From Neoarius graeffei (lineage: Eukaryota; Chordata; Actinopteri; Siluriformes; Ariidae), in NCBI RefSeq assembly GCF_027579695.1, contig NC_083579.1, positions 69,452,871 to 69,516,870 on the forward strand: DNA of 64,000 bases, given 5' to 3'. This document shows positions 45,527-56,178 of this stretch, in pieces. Numbering within the stretch: position 1 is the stretch's first letter; each line of letters opens with the position of its first letter. The notes under the pieces are model-generated. The model saw only the letters and a list, made by a program, of their open reading frames with translations, was not told the origin of the DNA and searched no databases. A program made the translations under genes and the position numbers.

Positions 45527-48500
45527 ATGGCACAGCACTACAAACCTCAGACCCAAGTCGACTGGAATTCCAGAAACGTTTATAGTCAATATCGCATGTG
45601 GCACAAAGAAGTCAAGCGAATTGTTAATGGCCCCCTCCATGAGGAATATGACGAAGTTAAGCTAAACCATGTATTTATATGGGCAGGTGCGCATGTTGAA
45701 CGACTTGTTGAAGCCAAGTAAGCTGAAGACCCTGACTGTAAAATAACCACGGTGGAAGAGCTGCTCAAATGCCTTGATGAAATCCTCACACACTCGACAC
45801 ACTTTCACGAGGCCAGAGAGGACTTTTACAATGCAAAGCAGAACGTTGGTGAGAATACTACAGCATTTTACAGTCACATTATTGAACTGCACAAACAAGC
45901 TGACTTTTCTGTGGGCTCCGATTTTCTCATTGTTGACAAACTAATTCATGGCTGCACTAATGTTGAATGCAAACACAAGCTAATGGCTAAGGATAAAACA
46001 GTTACAGTAAAAACGTGCTTGGAGATGTTACGGCGATATGAGTCTGTGGATGTAACAATGCAGCGTTTCACTGAGACACCAGTGCATGCAACGTACTCGC
46101 ATGATCCATCTCGGAGATCCCAGCAATGGGGAGGTAAGCCGAAAACGAAGCTCCCAGCAACCGATCCCCCTGCTGCCAAGCGTGAGTTCAAGCCTGCAAC
46201 AGCTGACTCAAGCAGGGAATGCAGATGCTGTGGTGGACAAACTCATACTCGTGACAAATGCCCGGCTCAAGATGCTAAATGCAACTTCTGCAGAAAACCT
46301 GGTCACTTTGAAAAAGTGTGTAGGCTCAAAAGATCAGTCAAAACCACTAATGCATTTCATGCAGACACTGAAATAAGCGCAGATGAAGATGTATGTGACC
46401 AGTATGACATAGGTACTGTTAGACCCACTAATATCAGTGCACGTGAAGCTATGGCTGATGTCACTTTCCACACCATGACTGACCATTGCTTACAAGGAAA
46501 GGTCGATACTGGTGCAATGACAACATGTATGCCGATTTCATTTTTGCCTAAACTGAATATCATGGAGTCTTCCTTACTTTCAGCCAACATCCGACTGCGT
46601 AGTGTGACTGGAGCAAGTATACCAGTCTGTGGCAAAATCAAACCAAAAGTCACATGCAATGGCATCACCCGCAGTGTTGAAATTATCATTACAAACGTGG
46701 GTACAGAGCTCATACTTGGACTTGAGTTTTGCAAGCAATTCAAACTTGTCAAGATATCTGATGTGTGCATTCAGAGAAACATTAATGTTGAGGCTGTACA
46801 TGTCACAGAGGAGTCAGACGTGGACTACGTATCCCTACAAAAGAAATGGCGACGGCACTTACCCCTGGGAAAAGAGACCGGTGATCCCCTGGAGGATTTG
46901 AAGCACATATTTCCAGAAATGTTCGATGGATCTGTCGGTTTGTTTGATGGCGAAGCAGAGTTGAAGTTGACACCAGGTGCTACACCTGTACAACTCCCCC
47001 CACGTGCGGTCCCAGTGAGTGTACTTCCCAGACTCAAGGATGAATTGGATCGTATGGAGGCAGAAGGAATCATACGTCCATGCCCAGAAACAACCAGCTG
47101 GGTTTACAACCTGGTGATAGTCGTCAAGAAGAATGGTGATATCCGGGTGTGCCTAGATCCCAAGAATTTAAACAAATGCTTAGTGCGTAACATTCATTAC
47201 ACTGCTTCATGGGAAAATGCTAAAAAAACATTCAAAAATGGAAAATACTTCTCAACCCTGGATGCCAAAAGTGGCTACTGGACACAGAAGCTGAGCCCAG
47301 AAAGTCAGCCATTGACCACTTTCAACACCCCATTCAAGAAATATTGTTTTGTTCGCTTACCATTCCACCTGTCTGTGTCATCAGAAATCTTCTGCACCCA
47401 AATGGACAAAGCTCTTGTTGGAATCCCAGGCACATTTCCTTGCGCTGACGATGTCAAAATTCAGGGCTCAACGGAACAGCGACATGACATCCACCTACTG
47501 GAGACAGTGAGCCGAGCTAAGGCTGCTGGGATTAAGTTCAACCCAGACAAGTGCCAGGTGAAAAAGACACAAATTGAGTACTTTGGCAGAATCATTTCAC
47601 CAGATGGTGTGGAACCTTGTCCCAAAAAGGTGAAAGCCATTCTACAGCTGAGCACTCCAGAAAACAAACAGGAGCTACAGAGCTTCCTGGGGTCGGTCAA
47701 CTTCATGTCTAACTTCATCCCAAATCTGGCCCAGAAAACTGTTAGCATGCGTGGTCTCCTGAAAAAAGATGTTAGATACACCTGGACTGCTAAAATGCAA
47801 ACTGAGTTTGAGAGTGTTAAAGCAGGGATATCGCAAGCAATGAAGCTCACACACTTTGATCCTGCCAAGCAGGTGGTCATTGAGACAGATGCATCACTTA
47901 AAGGGCTTGGGGCAGTGCTCCTACAAGATGGACGCCCTGTGAAGTTCCTAAGCAAGTCACTGACAGCAACCGAGAGTGAGTATTCAAACATAGAAAGAGA
48001 ACTCTTGGCAGTGCTTTTTGCATGTGAAAAGCTTCATGTGTATGTGTTTGGAAGATGTGTCGACATTCACACTGATCACAAACCACTGGAATCCATTTTC
48101 AGTAAGCCCATCAGTCTTGCTCCACCACGCCTACAAAGAATGCTTCTGAGACTCCGCACCTACGATGTTCATGTCAAATACGTTGGTGCAAAACATGTGC
48201 CTCTCGCTGACACGTTGTCCAGGCTGGTCAAACCAGGCTCAGACCCAACAATTCCAGGCTTGGATGTCAGCATCGCTCAGGTTCTCAAGATAAGGCACAC
48301 CCACCTGGCAAACTTGCAAGAGGAAACTAAGGCCAAGTTTACATTAGACCGTATCTGTCTCGTTTTCTTCGCAGATGCACTGTCCGTTTACATTAAACCG
48401 CCTGGAAACGCCGGGAAACGGGAATCCGCCAGGGTCCATGTATTCAATCCAGATCGTGTCAGCTCCGGTGCTGTGTAAACATTGAGAATACGCGGATACG

Positions 48501-50066
48501 CTGTGCTGAGCTCTAGCTGGCATCATCATTGGACAACGTCACTGTGACATCCACCTTCCTGATTCGCTGGCGTTGGTCATGTGACGCGACTGCTGAAAAA
48601 CGGCGCGGACTTCCGCCTTGTATCACCTTTCATTAAAGAGTATAAAAGTATGAAAAAATACTGCAAATACTGATGCAAATACTGCCCATTGTGTAGTTAT
48701 GATTGTCTTTAGGCTTGCCATCCTTCCACTTGCAAGTGGTAAGTGATATGCGCTGGGATCACACACACAGCGGCTCAGTCCCGAATCACAGCTTGTGCAC
48801 TACACTCGCGCGCTCTGTGAGCTGCGCAAGGCCGGAGTGCGCACCCTCCAGAGGGCACTCGCTGTTCAGGGCGGAGTGATTTGGAGCGCAGGATGCCTGC
48901 GGAGCCGAGCGTATCCGTGTATTGGTGTTGCTGTGTGCACGCAAATCGTGTATTGGTGTTGCTGTGTGCACACTAATCGTTTTAAAAACGTTAATCTGAT
49001 GATCCGCTGATACGGTCTAATGTAAACATGGGCTAAGTGTGATCCTGTGCTCTCCAGATTAGGCCAACTGATCAGCAATGGGTGGCCTGAAAGTATGCAA
49101 GACGTCCCAGACACATTACAATGCTACTGGTGTTTCCGGGACGAGCTCTCATTCACGGATGGCCTCATAATGAAGGGTAGTTGAGTAATTGTCCCATCAA
49201 CAATGAGAGCAGACACACTACAGCGCTTACATGATGGCCACCAAGGCATATCTGCCACGCTTCAGCGAGCCCGCCGCACAGTTTACTGGCCAAAAATGCA
49301 GGATGACATCACTGATCTTGTCAATAGTTGTAGTGAATGCCACATGCACGGTGCAAAGAAACCCCGCCCACCAGGGAGGCAAATATCCACGACTAGACCC
49401 ATGGAGGTTCTAGGTTGTGACCTCATGGACTTCCAAGGCCAACCTATTCTTGTGTCCATTGATTATTTTTCTGGCTATGTTTTCATAGACCCACTATGAA
49501 GCAGCACCACCAGTGTCGTAACTGTCCGCTTGAATGACAACTTCAGGCGATTCGGTCTGGCTGAGAGGATCATATCTGACAATGGTCCATGCTTTCGGTC
49601 CGACCAGTTTCAGAAGTTCTGTGAGCTGTTTGAAATCCACCACACCACCTCCAGTCCTTACCACCACCAAAGCAATGGCAGAGTCGAACATGCAATCCAA
49701 ACTGTGCGTAACATTCTCAAGAAGTGTAAGACTGATGCTGAAATCACACTAGCTATCCTGGCCTATCTTGACACCCCAATCAGTACAGACCTACCATCAC
49801 CAGCTGAGTTATTCTTCAACAGATGGATAAACACTCGGCTTGGTCAGCCACTTGCCTCCACTCACCTCACTGAGGAGCAAAAGCGCAATCTCACAGACAG
49901 AAGAGCAGCCCATCTGAAACCTCAGCACGCCTCACAGGTACGCTATGCGCCACAGCAGCCTATCTGGTACACTGAGGACTGCACATCAGAGTGGAAAGCA
50001 GGCTACATAGACATTGCAGACAAACATCCAGACTCTTACTGGATCATCACAGAAACAAACAGTTGA
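45527..50066 (+). pseudogene. gag-pol polyprotein of the LTR retrotransposon, interrupted
   Basis: The frame begins MAQHYKPQ at 45527, meets TAA at 45719-45721, and then stays open from 45722 to the nested element at 48331. Domains: gag core to about 46100; two C-x2-C-x4-H-x4-C knuckles (46220-46321); protease DTGA at 46505-46516; RT with LDAKSGYW and catalytic CADD (47441-47452, where most relatives have YADD, YVDD or FVDD); RNase H with TDAS, ERELLAV and TDHKPL (47885-48090). Beyond the insertion come an HHCC integrase finger (49224-49350) and a DD35E core with Asp at 49419, Asp at 49578 and Glu at 49686, ending at 50066. Further stops lie near 49180 and at 49497-49499. It would have encoded replication and integration proteins; this copy is dead. 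Confidence 0.9.
48331..49033. mobile_element. PIF/Harbinger-like MITE inserted in pol
   Basis: Ends share inverted GTTTACATTAGACCGTATC within GG/GCCCA-type termini. TAA is duplicated (48328-48330 and 49034-49036), the 3-bp target type of PIF/Harbinger. The pol frame is continuous across the site once the element and one TAA are ignored. The interior is CpG-rich and has a tandem unit of about 29 bp (GTATTGGTGTTGCTGTGTGC) twice at 48917-48975. No transposase. Confidence 0.85.
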
Positions 50067-50703
50067 CTCAGGCGCAACTAGCATGATATCAAGGCTTGAT
50101 ATCCAGTCAGGCCACAACCAACCGCTCGTTCACCCCAGTATGCAGATCTCAGCTTCCCTGACAGTGGTGATGATGCCCCACCTGACACCACTAACAGTGA
50201 GGTGACCAACCCGGTCGCCACCGAGTCAACTTCTCACACAGCAACGCCTAATGACTGTCCTGTCAAAATATCAGTCCCCTCGAAGCCGGTGTCTCCAGAA
50301 AAACCATCACCGGTACCCAGGTGATCCGGACAGAAGACCACCTCTACAAAAGACCCCAGCTTTGTGTACACAGTGTACAAAGGCAGGTGCTGAGGACCTA
50401 ACCTTATAGTAAGACATGTCCTGGGACCTCTATTTTACGTGTGTGTTGTTTACAATGTTTAAAAAAAAAATTCAGTACAAAAGTAGAATGTTCCACCTTG
50501 AATGTAACTAAATGGGAACAAAAGAAATACACATTACAAAAATAGTGTTCCACATTGGCTTTGGCTAACTGGGAATGATGTTGAAATATCCACAAGTGAG
50601 GTATTGTCCAACAGATTGTAAAATACATACAAGTTTTTCTTTCTATTTTCTTATATATTCTTATTATATTTGCATTGTTAAAAGTGCTCTAAAGGCACCA
50701 CTT
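50067..50703 (+). other. Region between pol and 3' LTR of the retrotransposon
   Basis: Decayed sequence with no env-like or other recognisable frame; an A run lies at 50461-50470. Confidence 0.6.
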
Positions 50704-50712
50704 AAAAAGGGG
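50704..50712 (+). promoter_or_regulatory. Polypurine tract
   Basis: AAAAAGGGG just before the 3' LTR start, the usual plus-strand primer site. Confidence 0.7.
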
Positions 50713-50714
50713 CA

Positions 50715-50774
50715 TGTTGTAATAGTTGATATCCTGCCACCTTGTGTTGGGTTTGTATATTACGCAATATACCC
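50715..50774 (+). repeat. 3' LTR, truncated to about 60 bp
   Basis: Matches the first 60 nt of the 5' LTR with one difference (position 16), then diverges completely after ATATACCC. Confidence 0.8.
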
Positions 50775-50931
50775 AAATTATTGCTCACTAAAATATTATC
50801 TTTATTCAGAGGCATCTGCACATTTTGATCTGTGTATATTATAAGTCATATTTTGTACTATTTAAGTGGACATAATAATAAATGCATTGCGCTTATAATG
50901 TCAGTGATGCTGTAAATGTTATATGTTATAC

Positions 50932-51056
50932 CTGAAGAAGTTGACTGTTCCCTGGAAGTCTCCAGGAATGAGCATAATGAAAGCAATGATGGTGGTAAAG
51001 ATGAGAGCTGGAGCAGGAGTGAGGCGTCACACATGGACCATGGACAGGATGCTCGG
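50932..51056 (-). pseudogene. SLC7-like exon 4 with an in-frame TGA
   Basis: Acceptor TGCTTTTTCAG and donor GTATAAC bound 125 nt. The frame gives PSILSMVHV, then TGA, then RLTPAPALIFTTIIAFIMLIPGDFQGTVNFF. Relatives have a charged or His residue at the stop position; TGA is followed by CGCCTC, so a CGA to TGA change at a CpG is a simple origin. The exon covers the loop and membrane segment after the fourth extracellular region. Donor and acceptor remain normal. Confidence 0.87.
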
Positions 51057-51191
51057 CTGAAAAAGCAACAAAATACAAAGGAAGAAACATCAGAGGATAT
51101 AATATCTTAGGTCAGAGATTTGAAGTGTGCCTGATACACAAGCTCAAATCAGATGGTCATTAAGATGAAAAGATAATTGAAGTCCATCATA

Positions 51192-52790
51192 CACCCTGAT
51201 TCCAAAAAAGTTGGGACAAAGAACAAATTGTAAATAAAAATGGAATGCAATAATTTACAAATCTCAAAAACTGATATTGTATTCACAATAGAACATAGAC
51301 AACATATCAAATGTTGAAAGTGAGACATTTTGAAATTCCTGCCAAATATTGGCTCATTTGAAATTTCATGACAGCAACACATCTCAAAAAAGTTGGGACA
51401 GGGGCAATAAGAGGCTGGAAAAATTAAAGGTACAAAAAAGGAACAGCTGGAGGACCAAATTGCAACTCATTAGGTCAATTGGCAATAGGTCATTAAAATG
51501 ATTGGGTATAAAAAGAGCATCTTTGAGTGGCAGCGGCTCTCAGAAGTAAAGCTAGGAAGAGGATCACCAATCCCCCTAATTCTGCGCCGACAAATAGTGG
51601 AGCAATATCAGAAAGGAGTTCGACAGTGTAAAATTGCAAAGAGTTTGAACATATCATCATCTACAGTGCATAATATCATCAAAAGATTCAGAGAATCTGG
51701 AAGAATCTCTGTGCGTAAGGGTCAAGGCCGGAAAACCATACTGGGTGCCCGTGATCTTCGGGCCCTTAGACGGCACTCCATCACATAAAGGCATGCTTCT
51801 GTATTGGAAATCACAAAATGGGCTCAGGAATATTTCCAGAGAACATTATCTGTGAACACAATTCACCGTGCCATCTGCCGTTGCCAGCTAAAACTCTATA
51901 GTCCAAAGAAGCCGTATCTAAACATGATCCAGAAGCGCAGACGTCTTCTCGGGGCCAAGGCTCATTTAAAATGGACTGTAGCAAAGTGGAAAACTGTTCT
52001 GTGGTCAGACGAATCAAAATTTGAAGTTATTTATGGAAATCAGGGATGCCGTGTCATTCAGACTAAAGAGGAAAAGGACGACCCAAGTTGTTATCAGCGC
52101 TCAGTTCAGAAGTCTGCATCTCTGATGGTACGGGGTTGCATTAGTGCGTGTGGCATGGGCAGCTTACACATCTGGAAAGACACCATCAATGCTGAAAGGT
52201 ATATCCAGGTTCTAGAGCAACATATGCTCCCATCCAGACGACGTCTCTTTCAGGGAAGACCTTGCATTTTCCAACATGACAATGCCAAACCACATACTGC
52301 ATCAATTACAGCATCATGGCTGGTAGAAGAAGGGTCCGGGTACTGAACTGGCCAGCCTGCAGTCCAGATCTTTCACCCATAGAAAACATTTGGTGCATCA
52401 TAAAACAGAAGATACGACGAAAAAGACCTAAGACAGTTGAGCAACTAGAATCCTACATTAGACAAGAATGGGTTAACATTCCTATCCCTAAACTTGAGCA
52501 ACTTGTCTCCTCAGTCCCCAGACGTTTACAGACTGTTGTAAAGAGAAAAGGGGATGTCTCACAGTGGTAAAAATGGCCTTGTCCCAACTTTCTTGAGATG
52601 TGTTGTTGTCATGGGATTTAAAATCACCTAATTTTTCTCTTTAAATGATACATTTTCTCAGTTTAAACATTTGATATGTCATCTATGTTCTATTCTGAAT
52701 AAAATATGGAATTTTGAAACTTCCACATCATTGCATTCCATTTTTATTTACAATTTGTACTTTGTCCCAACTTTTTTGGAATCGGGGTTG
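51192..52790 (+). mobile_element. Tc1-like transposon (CAACCCCGATTCC family), copy 2
   Basis: Inverted ends with TA at 51190-51191 and 52791-52792. Same family as 31318-32924, opposite orientation. It lies between exons 3 and 4 of the SLC7-like gene. Confidence 0.93.
51498..52570 (+). pseudogene. Tc1-family transposase with stop and indels
   Basis: N-terminal 96 codons are open to a TAA at 51786-51788, where copy 1 has TAC. The frame resumes at 51804, loses one codon in the SPKKP stretch, and shifts by one base after ASITASWL near 52320, continuing in another frame to SQW at 52567. Catalytic motifs SDESKFE, FQHDNAKPH and SPIENIW are all present, with the C-terminus that copy 1 lacks (KIRRKRPK). 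Two unlike lesion patterns in two copies show independent decay. Confidence 0.9.
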
Positions 52791-53350
52791 TAAAATAATA
52801 ATAATAATGTTATTCTTGGTGGACAACCCTGATTCCAAAAATGTTGGGATGCTGTATAAAAAAATAAATAAGACAGAATGCTATGACTCAATTGAATATA
52901 ATATAAAGACAAGATATTTAATGTTCAAACTGATAAACTTTTTTTTTGGCAAATATACACTCATTCTGAATTTGATTCCTACAACATGTTCCAAAAAAAG
53001 TCTGTATGGGGCAATAAAAGACTGGGAAAGTTGTGATATGATCAAATGTGTCGAGAAAATTCTAGGTAAACAGGTTAATTGGTTATTGGAAAGGCTCAGT
53101 TATTCACAAGCAAGGATGAGGCAAGGTTAACCACTTTGTGAAAAACTGTATGGGTAAATCGTCCAACAGTTTGAGAACAACATTTCTGAACATACAATCG
53201 CAAGGAATTTAGGGATTTCACCACCGACAATCCATAATACAGGATGTTTCAAAAAATTTGATATCATTTCACAATCTAATAACTTTGCCAATTCTCATTC
53301 AATTGACCTCAAATTTTAACAGCATGTGTGGAAACAGGTCAAAATTTTAT

Positions 53351-53720
53351 CTCATCTCATCTCATTATCTCTAGCCGCTTTATCCTTCTACAGGGTCGCA
53401 GGCAAGCTGGAGCCTATCCCAGATGACTACGGGCGAAAGGCGGGGTTCACCCTGGACAAGTCGCCAGGTCATCACAGGGCTGACACATAGACACAGACAA
53501 CCATTCACATTCACACCTATGGTCAATTTAGAGTCACCAGTTAACCTAACCTGCATGTCTTTGGACTGTGGGGGAAACCGGAGCACCCGGAGGAAACCCA
53601 CGCGGACATGGGGAGAACATGCAAACTCCACACAGAAAGGCCCTCGCCGGCCACGGGGCTCGAACCCGGACCTTCTTGCTGTGAGGCGACAGCACTAACC
53701 ACTACACCACCGTGCCGCCC
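53351..53720 (-). mobile_element. SINE copy, minus strand
   Basis: Full length. Duplication TCAAAATTTTAT at 53339-53350 and 53721-53732. Confidence 0.95.
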
Positions 53721-53770
53721 TCAAAATTTTATGTTTAATGTTGTTTGCTTTTATCTTTTTAGGTATAGAA

Positions 53771-53942
53771 ATGCCATTCACTGGAAAAGAAAAGGTGTTT
53801 TGTGTGTTCGAGTACGCTTGAACACAGTCGAACAAGACTGTGCAGCGTGCATTTATGAGAGAATTCTCTAAAAATGCATCAATTGCAATGCAGATTTGGA
53901 CATGGCACAAAAAGTTCAAAGAGGAAGGCTGTGTGTGTGTCT
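53771..53942 (+). pseudogene. HTH (DUF4817-like) N-terminal fragment of an IS630/mariner-type transposase
   Basis: The frame starts ATG: MPFTGKEKVFCVFEYA, then TGA, then TQSNKTVQRAFMREFSKNAS followed by MQIWTWHKKFKEEG. The pattern (growth of a short helix bundle ending in W-x-KKF-x-EG) is that of the helix-turn-helix unit found at the N-terminus of a transposase group best known from arthropods. The TGA sits where the family would have Arg (CGA). The rest of the transposase is missing, replaced by the SINE at 53965. Confidence 0.7.
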
Positions 53943-53964
53943 GTGTCTCAGGTGGCGTGTATAT

Positions 53965-54309
53965 GGTGGCACGGTGGTGTAGCGGTTAGCACGGTCGCCT
54001 CACAGCCAGAAGGTTCAAGCCCAGCTGCCGTCAGGGGCCTTTCTGTGTGGAGTTTGCATGTTGTCTGCGTGGGTTTCCTTTGGGTGCTCCGGTTTCCCCC
54101 ACAGTCCAAAGACATGCAATAAGGTTAACATGGGGCGGCCTTGGGCTGAAGTGCCCTTGAGCAAGATACCTAACCCCTGACTGCTCCCCGGGCATTGTAG
54201 TGTGGCTGCCCACTGCCCTGGGTGTGTGTGTGTTCACTGCTTCAGATGGGTTAAATGCAGAGGATGAATCTCACTGTTCTTGAAGTGTGCATGTGACAAA
54301 TAAAGGTTT
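53965..54309 (+). mobile_element. Chimeric SINE: main-family head with a different 3' tail
   Basis: The head and centre (GGTGGCACGGTGGTGTAGCGG to AAAGACATGCAA) match the main family, but from about 54122 the tail is CAGATGGGTTAAATGCAGAG, then CACTGTTCTTG and GACAAATAAAGG. The same tail occurs without the head, reversed, at 60908-60992. Confidence 0.82.
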
Positions 54310-54846
54310 CTTCTTTTCTCCATATTGAAAATTTGTGAAATTGTTCATGGAATCCACATACCTTTGAATTTCTCGTTCAGATTTTGAGGAATAAAGCTTA
54401 TTCCTTTAATTAAGCCTGTTCAGTTTCATTTGCCTGAACTATGTAGTTTCTGGGATAGTTACATCTCAAATAATATCACATTTTTTTAAACACCCTGTAT
54501 TATCCAAAGATTCAGAGAATCCAGAGAAATCTCTGCACATAAAAAACTTTATTTATTTATTGTAAATATGCACTCTTTCTGAATTTGATGCCTGGAACAC
54601 ATCCCCCCAAAAAAGTGTTACACTTTTGAATCAAATTCAAAATGAATGTCTATTTACAAAAGCAAGACACCTTATCAGTTTGAACATTATATATCTTGTC
54701 TTTGTACTGTATTCAATTGAATATAGGTCAAAAAGGATCTGCAAATCATAGCATTCTGGTTTTATTTGTTTTACACAGTATCCCAACTTTTTTGGAATCT
54801 GGGTTGTGTTTTTAAATGTATACTAAAGGTTTTACTTTTTAATTAC

Positions 54847-54976
54847 TATATTACCCTCTCGGGCAGCTACAAAACAAATTCGTCCTCCACCGAAGAAAGA
54901 TCCATTTAGTGTGCCAAAGGAAGATAATGCTGCTGTAATAGACATCATCCAGCCCCAGCTGCCCAACACCCTATTG
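54847..54976 (-). pseudogene. SLC7-like exon 3
   Basis: 130 nt, open. Acceptor GAGAACAG before CAATAGG and donor after REGNI (GTAATT). The frame gives NRVLGSWGWMM, then LSSFGTLNGSFF and GGGRICFVAAREG, the membrane segment and conserved REG loop of SLC7 light chains. The phase matches exon 2 (two bases carried over) and exon 4. No lesion. Confidence 0.9.
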
Positions 54977-55102
54977 CTGTTCTCAGATAAAAGATAATGA
55001 TCTTTAGTGGGTCATTTTTTAAATAATAAATACATGAATTTTGTGCTGTTTCAGAAGTTTTACATGAATTAAATTCTGTGCGTGCAAACTGTAATGATTT
55101 AC

Positions 55103-55236
55103 CTCCAAGTAACTGCTACGGCACTGGATGTTATCATCTCTCTAGGAGTCATGACAGCCAGATAACTGACATTAACCAGCAGGTAGAGAATCATTACCAC
55201 TGGGATGGCAATCATTATTGCCCGGGGGAGATTTAC
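55103..55236 (-). pseudogene. SLC7-like exon 2
   Basis: 134 nt, open. The frame gives NLPRAIMIAIPVVMILYLLV, then NVSYLAVMTPREM and SSAVAVTW, a typical light-chain membrane helix and following loop. The acceptor is TGTGTAAG (weak pyrimidine tract) and the donor GTAAAT. No lesion. Confidence 0.9.
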
Positions 55237-56109
55237 CTTACACAAATGGATATAATTTAATATTCAGTACAATTATTTACTTATATTTATAAATCTCATA
55301 ATCATTCATGCACTTCTAGAGGTCTCATCAACTTGGATTTCTGTTTCCTCTGGAGCATATCTGTGCTGAAGACTGTTTCAACCTTTAATATCATTGGCCT
55401 TTACTTTTTGACACCTGTATAGTGAATTGGTTTATAATCCTACTATCTGATATGGGTTGTATCAATTACTTGACTACTTGATTACTTGACTTGTATCGAT
55501 TACTTGACTGTGAAAAGATGCCAACTAGTTGGGCAGTGAAAAAAAAACCAACAACAGCAAGACAGGTAATAAAGAAAGCAGTGATATTTACTTTGTTTGT
55601 CTGAAAATATTTCAGACTAGATGATGCCAATTATATAGTCAACCATTTGACGACACTGGGAAAGGTCGTTTTAATTTTTATTTTGCTTTAATGTCAGTTA
55701 ACACTTGGCATGCAAAAGATCCCACTCAGCAAGTTTAGAGTCAAATCAGTAGTGAATGCCACCTCAAATAGACCACTCCAGACTCATTTTCAGGTGATAC
55801 TGTGGCCAGAGTTGAATATCCCAGTGGGTGTTGTAAACATCACGTGGTTTCTACCTCATGTGATCTCAGAGAGTTATTCATTGCTGCTGCTACTACCTCA
55901 GCTTATTAGGGATTTGAATCTACATCCAGTTTCTTTCAAGCTGCTTTCTGACAGTATAAATGTATATTATAAAGAGTGCTATACAAATAAAATGGAATTG
56001 ATATGAAATGAAATATTTTAACATTTTGTTGCGGATTGATTCATGTTTAGCAAAAACTGAGTATCCTAGATCAAATAGAGATATGAAAAGATTGAGAAAA
56101 TGTACCATG
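55237..56109. other. SLC7-like intron; LINE-tail-like sequence near 55960-56010
   Basis: Mostly unrecognised. GCTATACAAATAAAATGGAA at 55979-55998 resembles a LINE 3' end. Confidence 0.45.
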
Positions 56110-56178
56110 TACACTACCGTTCAAAAGTTTGGGGTCACCCAGACAATTTTGTGTTTTCCATGAAAAGTCACACTTTTA

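Larger units (their letters stand above)
45257..50774 (+). mobile_element. Ty3/gypsy-like LTR retrotransposon, defective
   Basis: 5' LTR (45257-45381), tRNA-Trp-type primer-binding site, gag with two zinc knuckles, protease, RT, RNase H, integrase, polypurine tract and a partial 3' LTR. The domain order with integrase last is that of Ty3/gypsy; no chromodomain and no env-like frame is seen. Defects: in-frame stops in gag, before the integrase and inside it, and a 703-bp Harbinger-like insertion (48331-49033). It lies between exons 4 and 5 of the SLC7-like gene, antisense to it. Confidence 0.9.
53240..54497 (+). mobile_element. Mariner/IS630-type element with DUF4817-like HTH
   Basis: Ends ACAGGATGTTTCAAAAAATT and TTTTTTTAAACACCCTGT are inverted, with TA flanks (53238-53239, 54498-54499). 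It contains the HTH fragment at 53771-53942 and two SINEs. A deleted relative is at 58300-58453. Confidence 0.8.
52824..54806. mobile_element. Tc1-like non-autonomous element (CAACCCTGATTCC ends) with nested insertions
   Basis: Inverted ends CAACCCTGATTCCAAAAATG / TTTTTTGGAATCTGGGTTG and matching internal arms (GACTCAATTGAATATA; TATATTCAATTGAATACAG). A mariner-type element (53240-54497) sits inside. Residual coding traces (AGATTCAGAGAATCC near 54509) resemble the Tc1 transposase of 51192. It lies between SLC7-like exons 3 and 4. Confidence 0.82.

Noticed and set aside
45752-48478. Treating the 908-codon frame as a domesticated gag-pol gene
   Set aside because: Its last about 45 codons are read from the Harbinger insertion, upstream gag has a stop, and downstream integrase is broken; no sign of selection can be shown from one copy.
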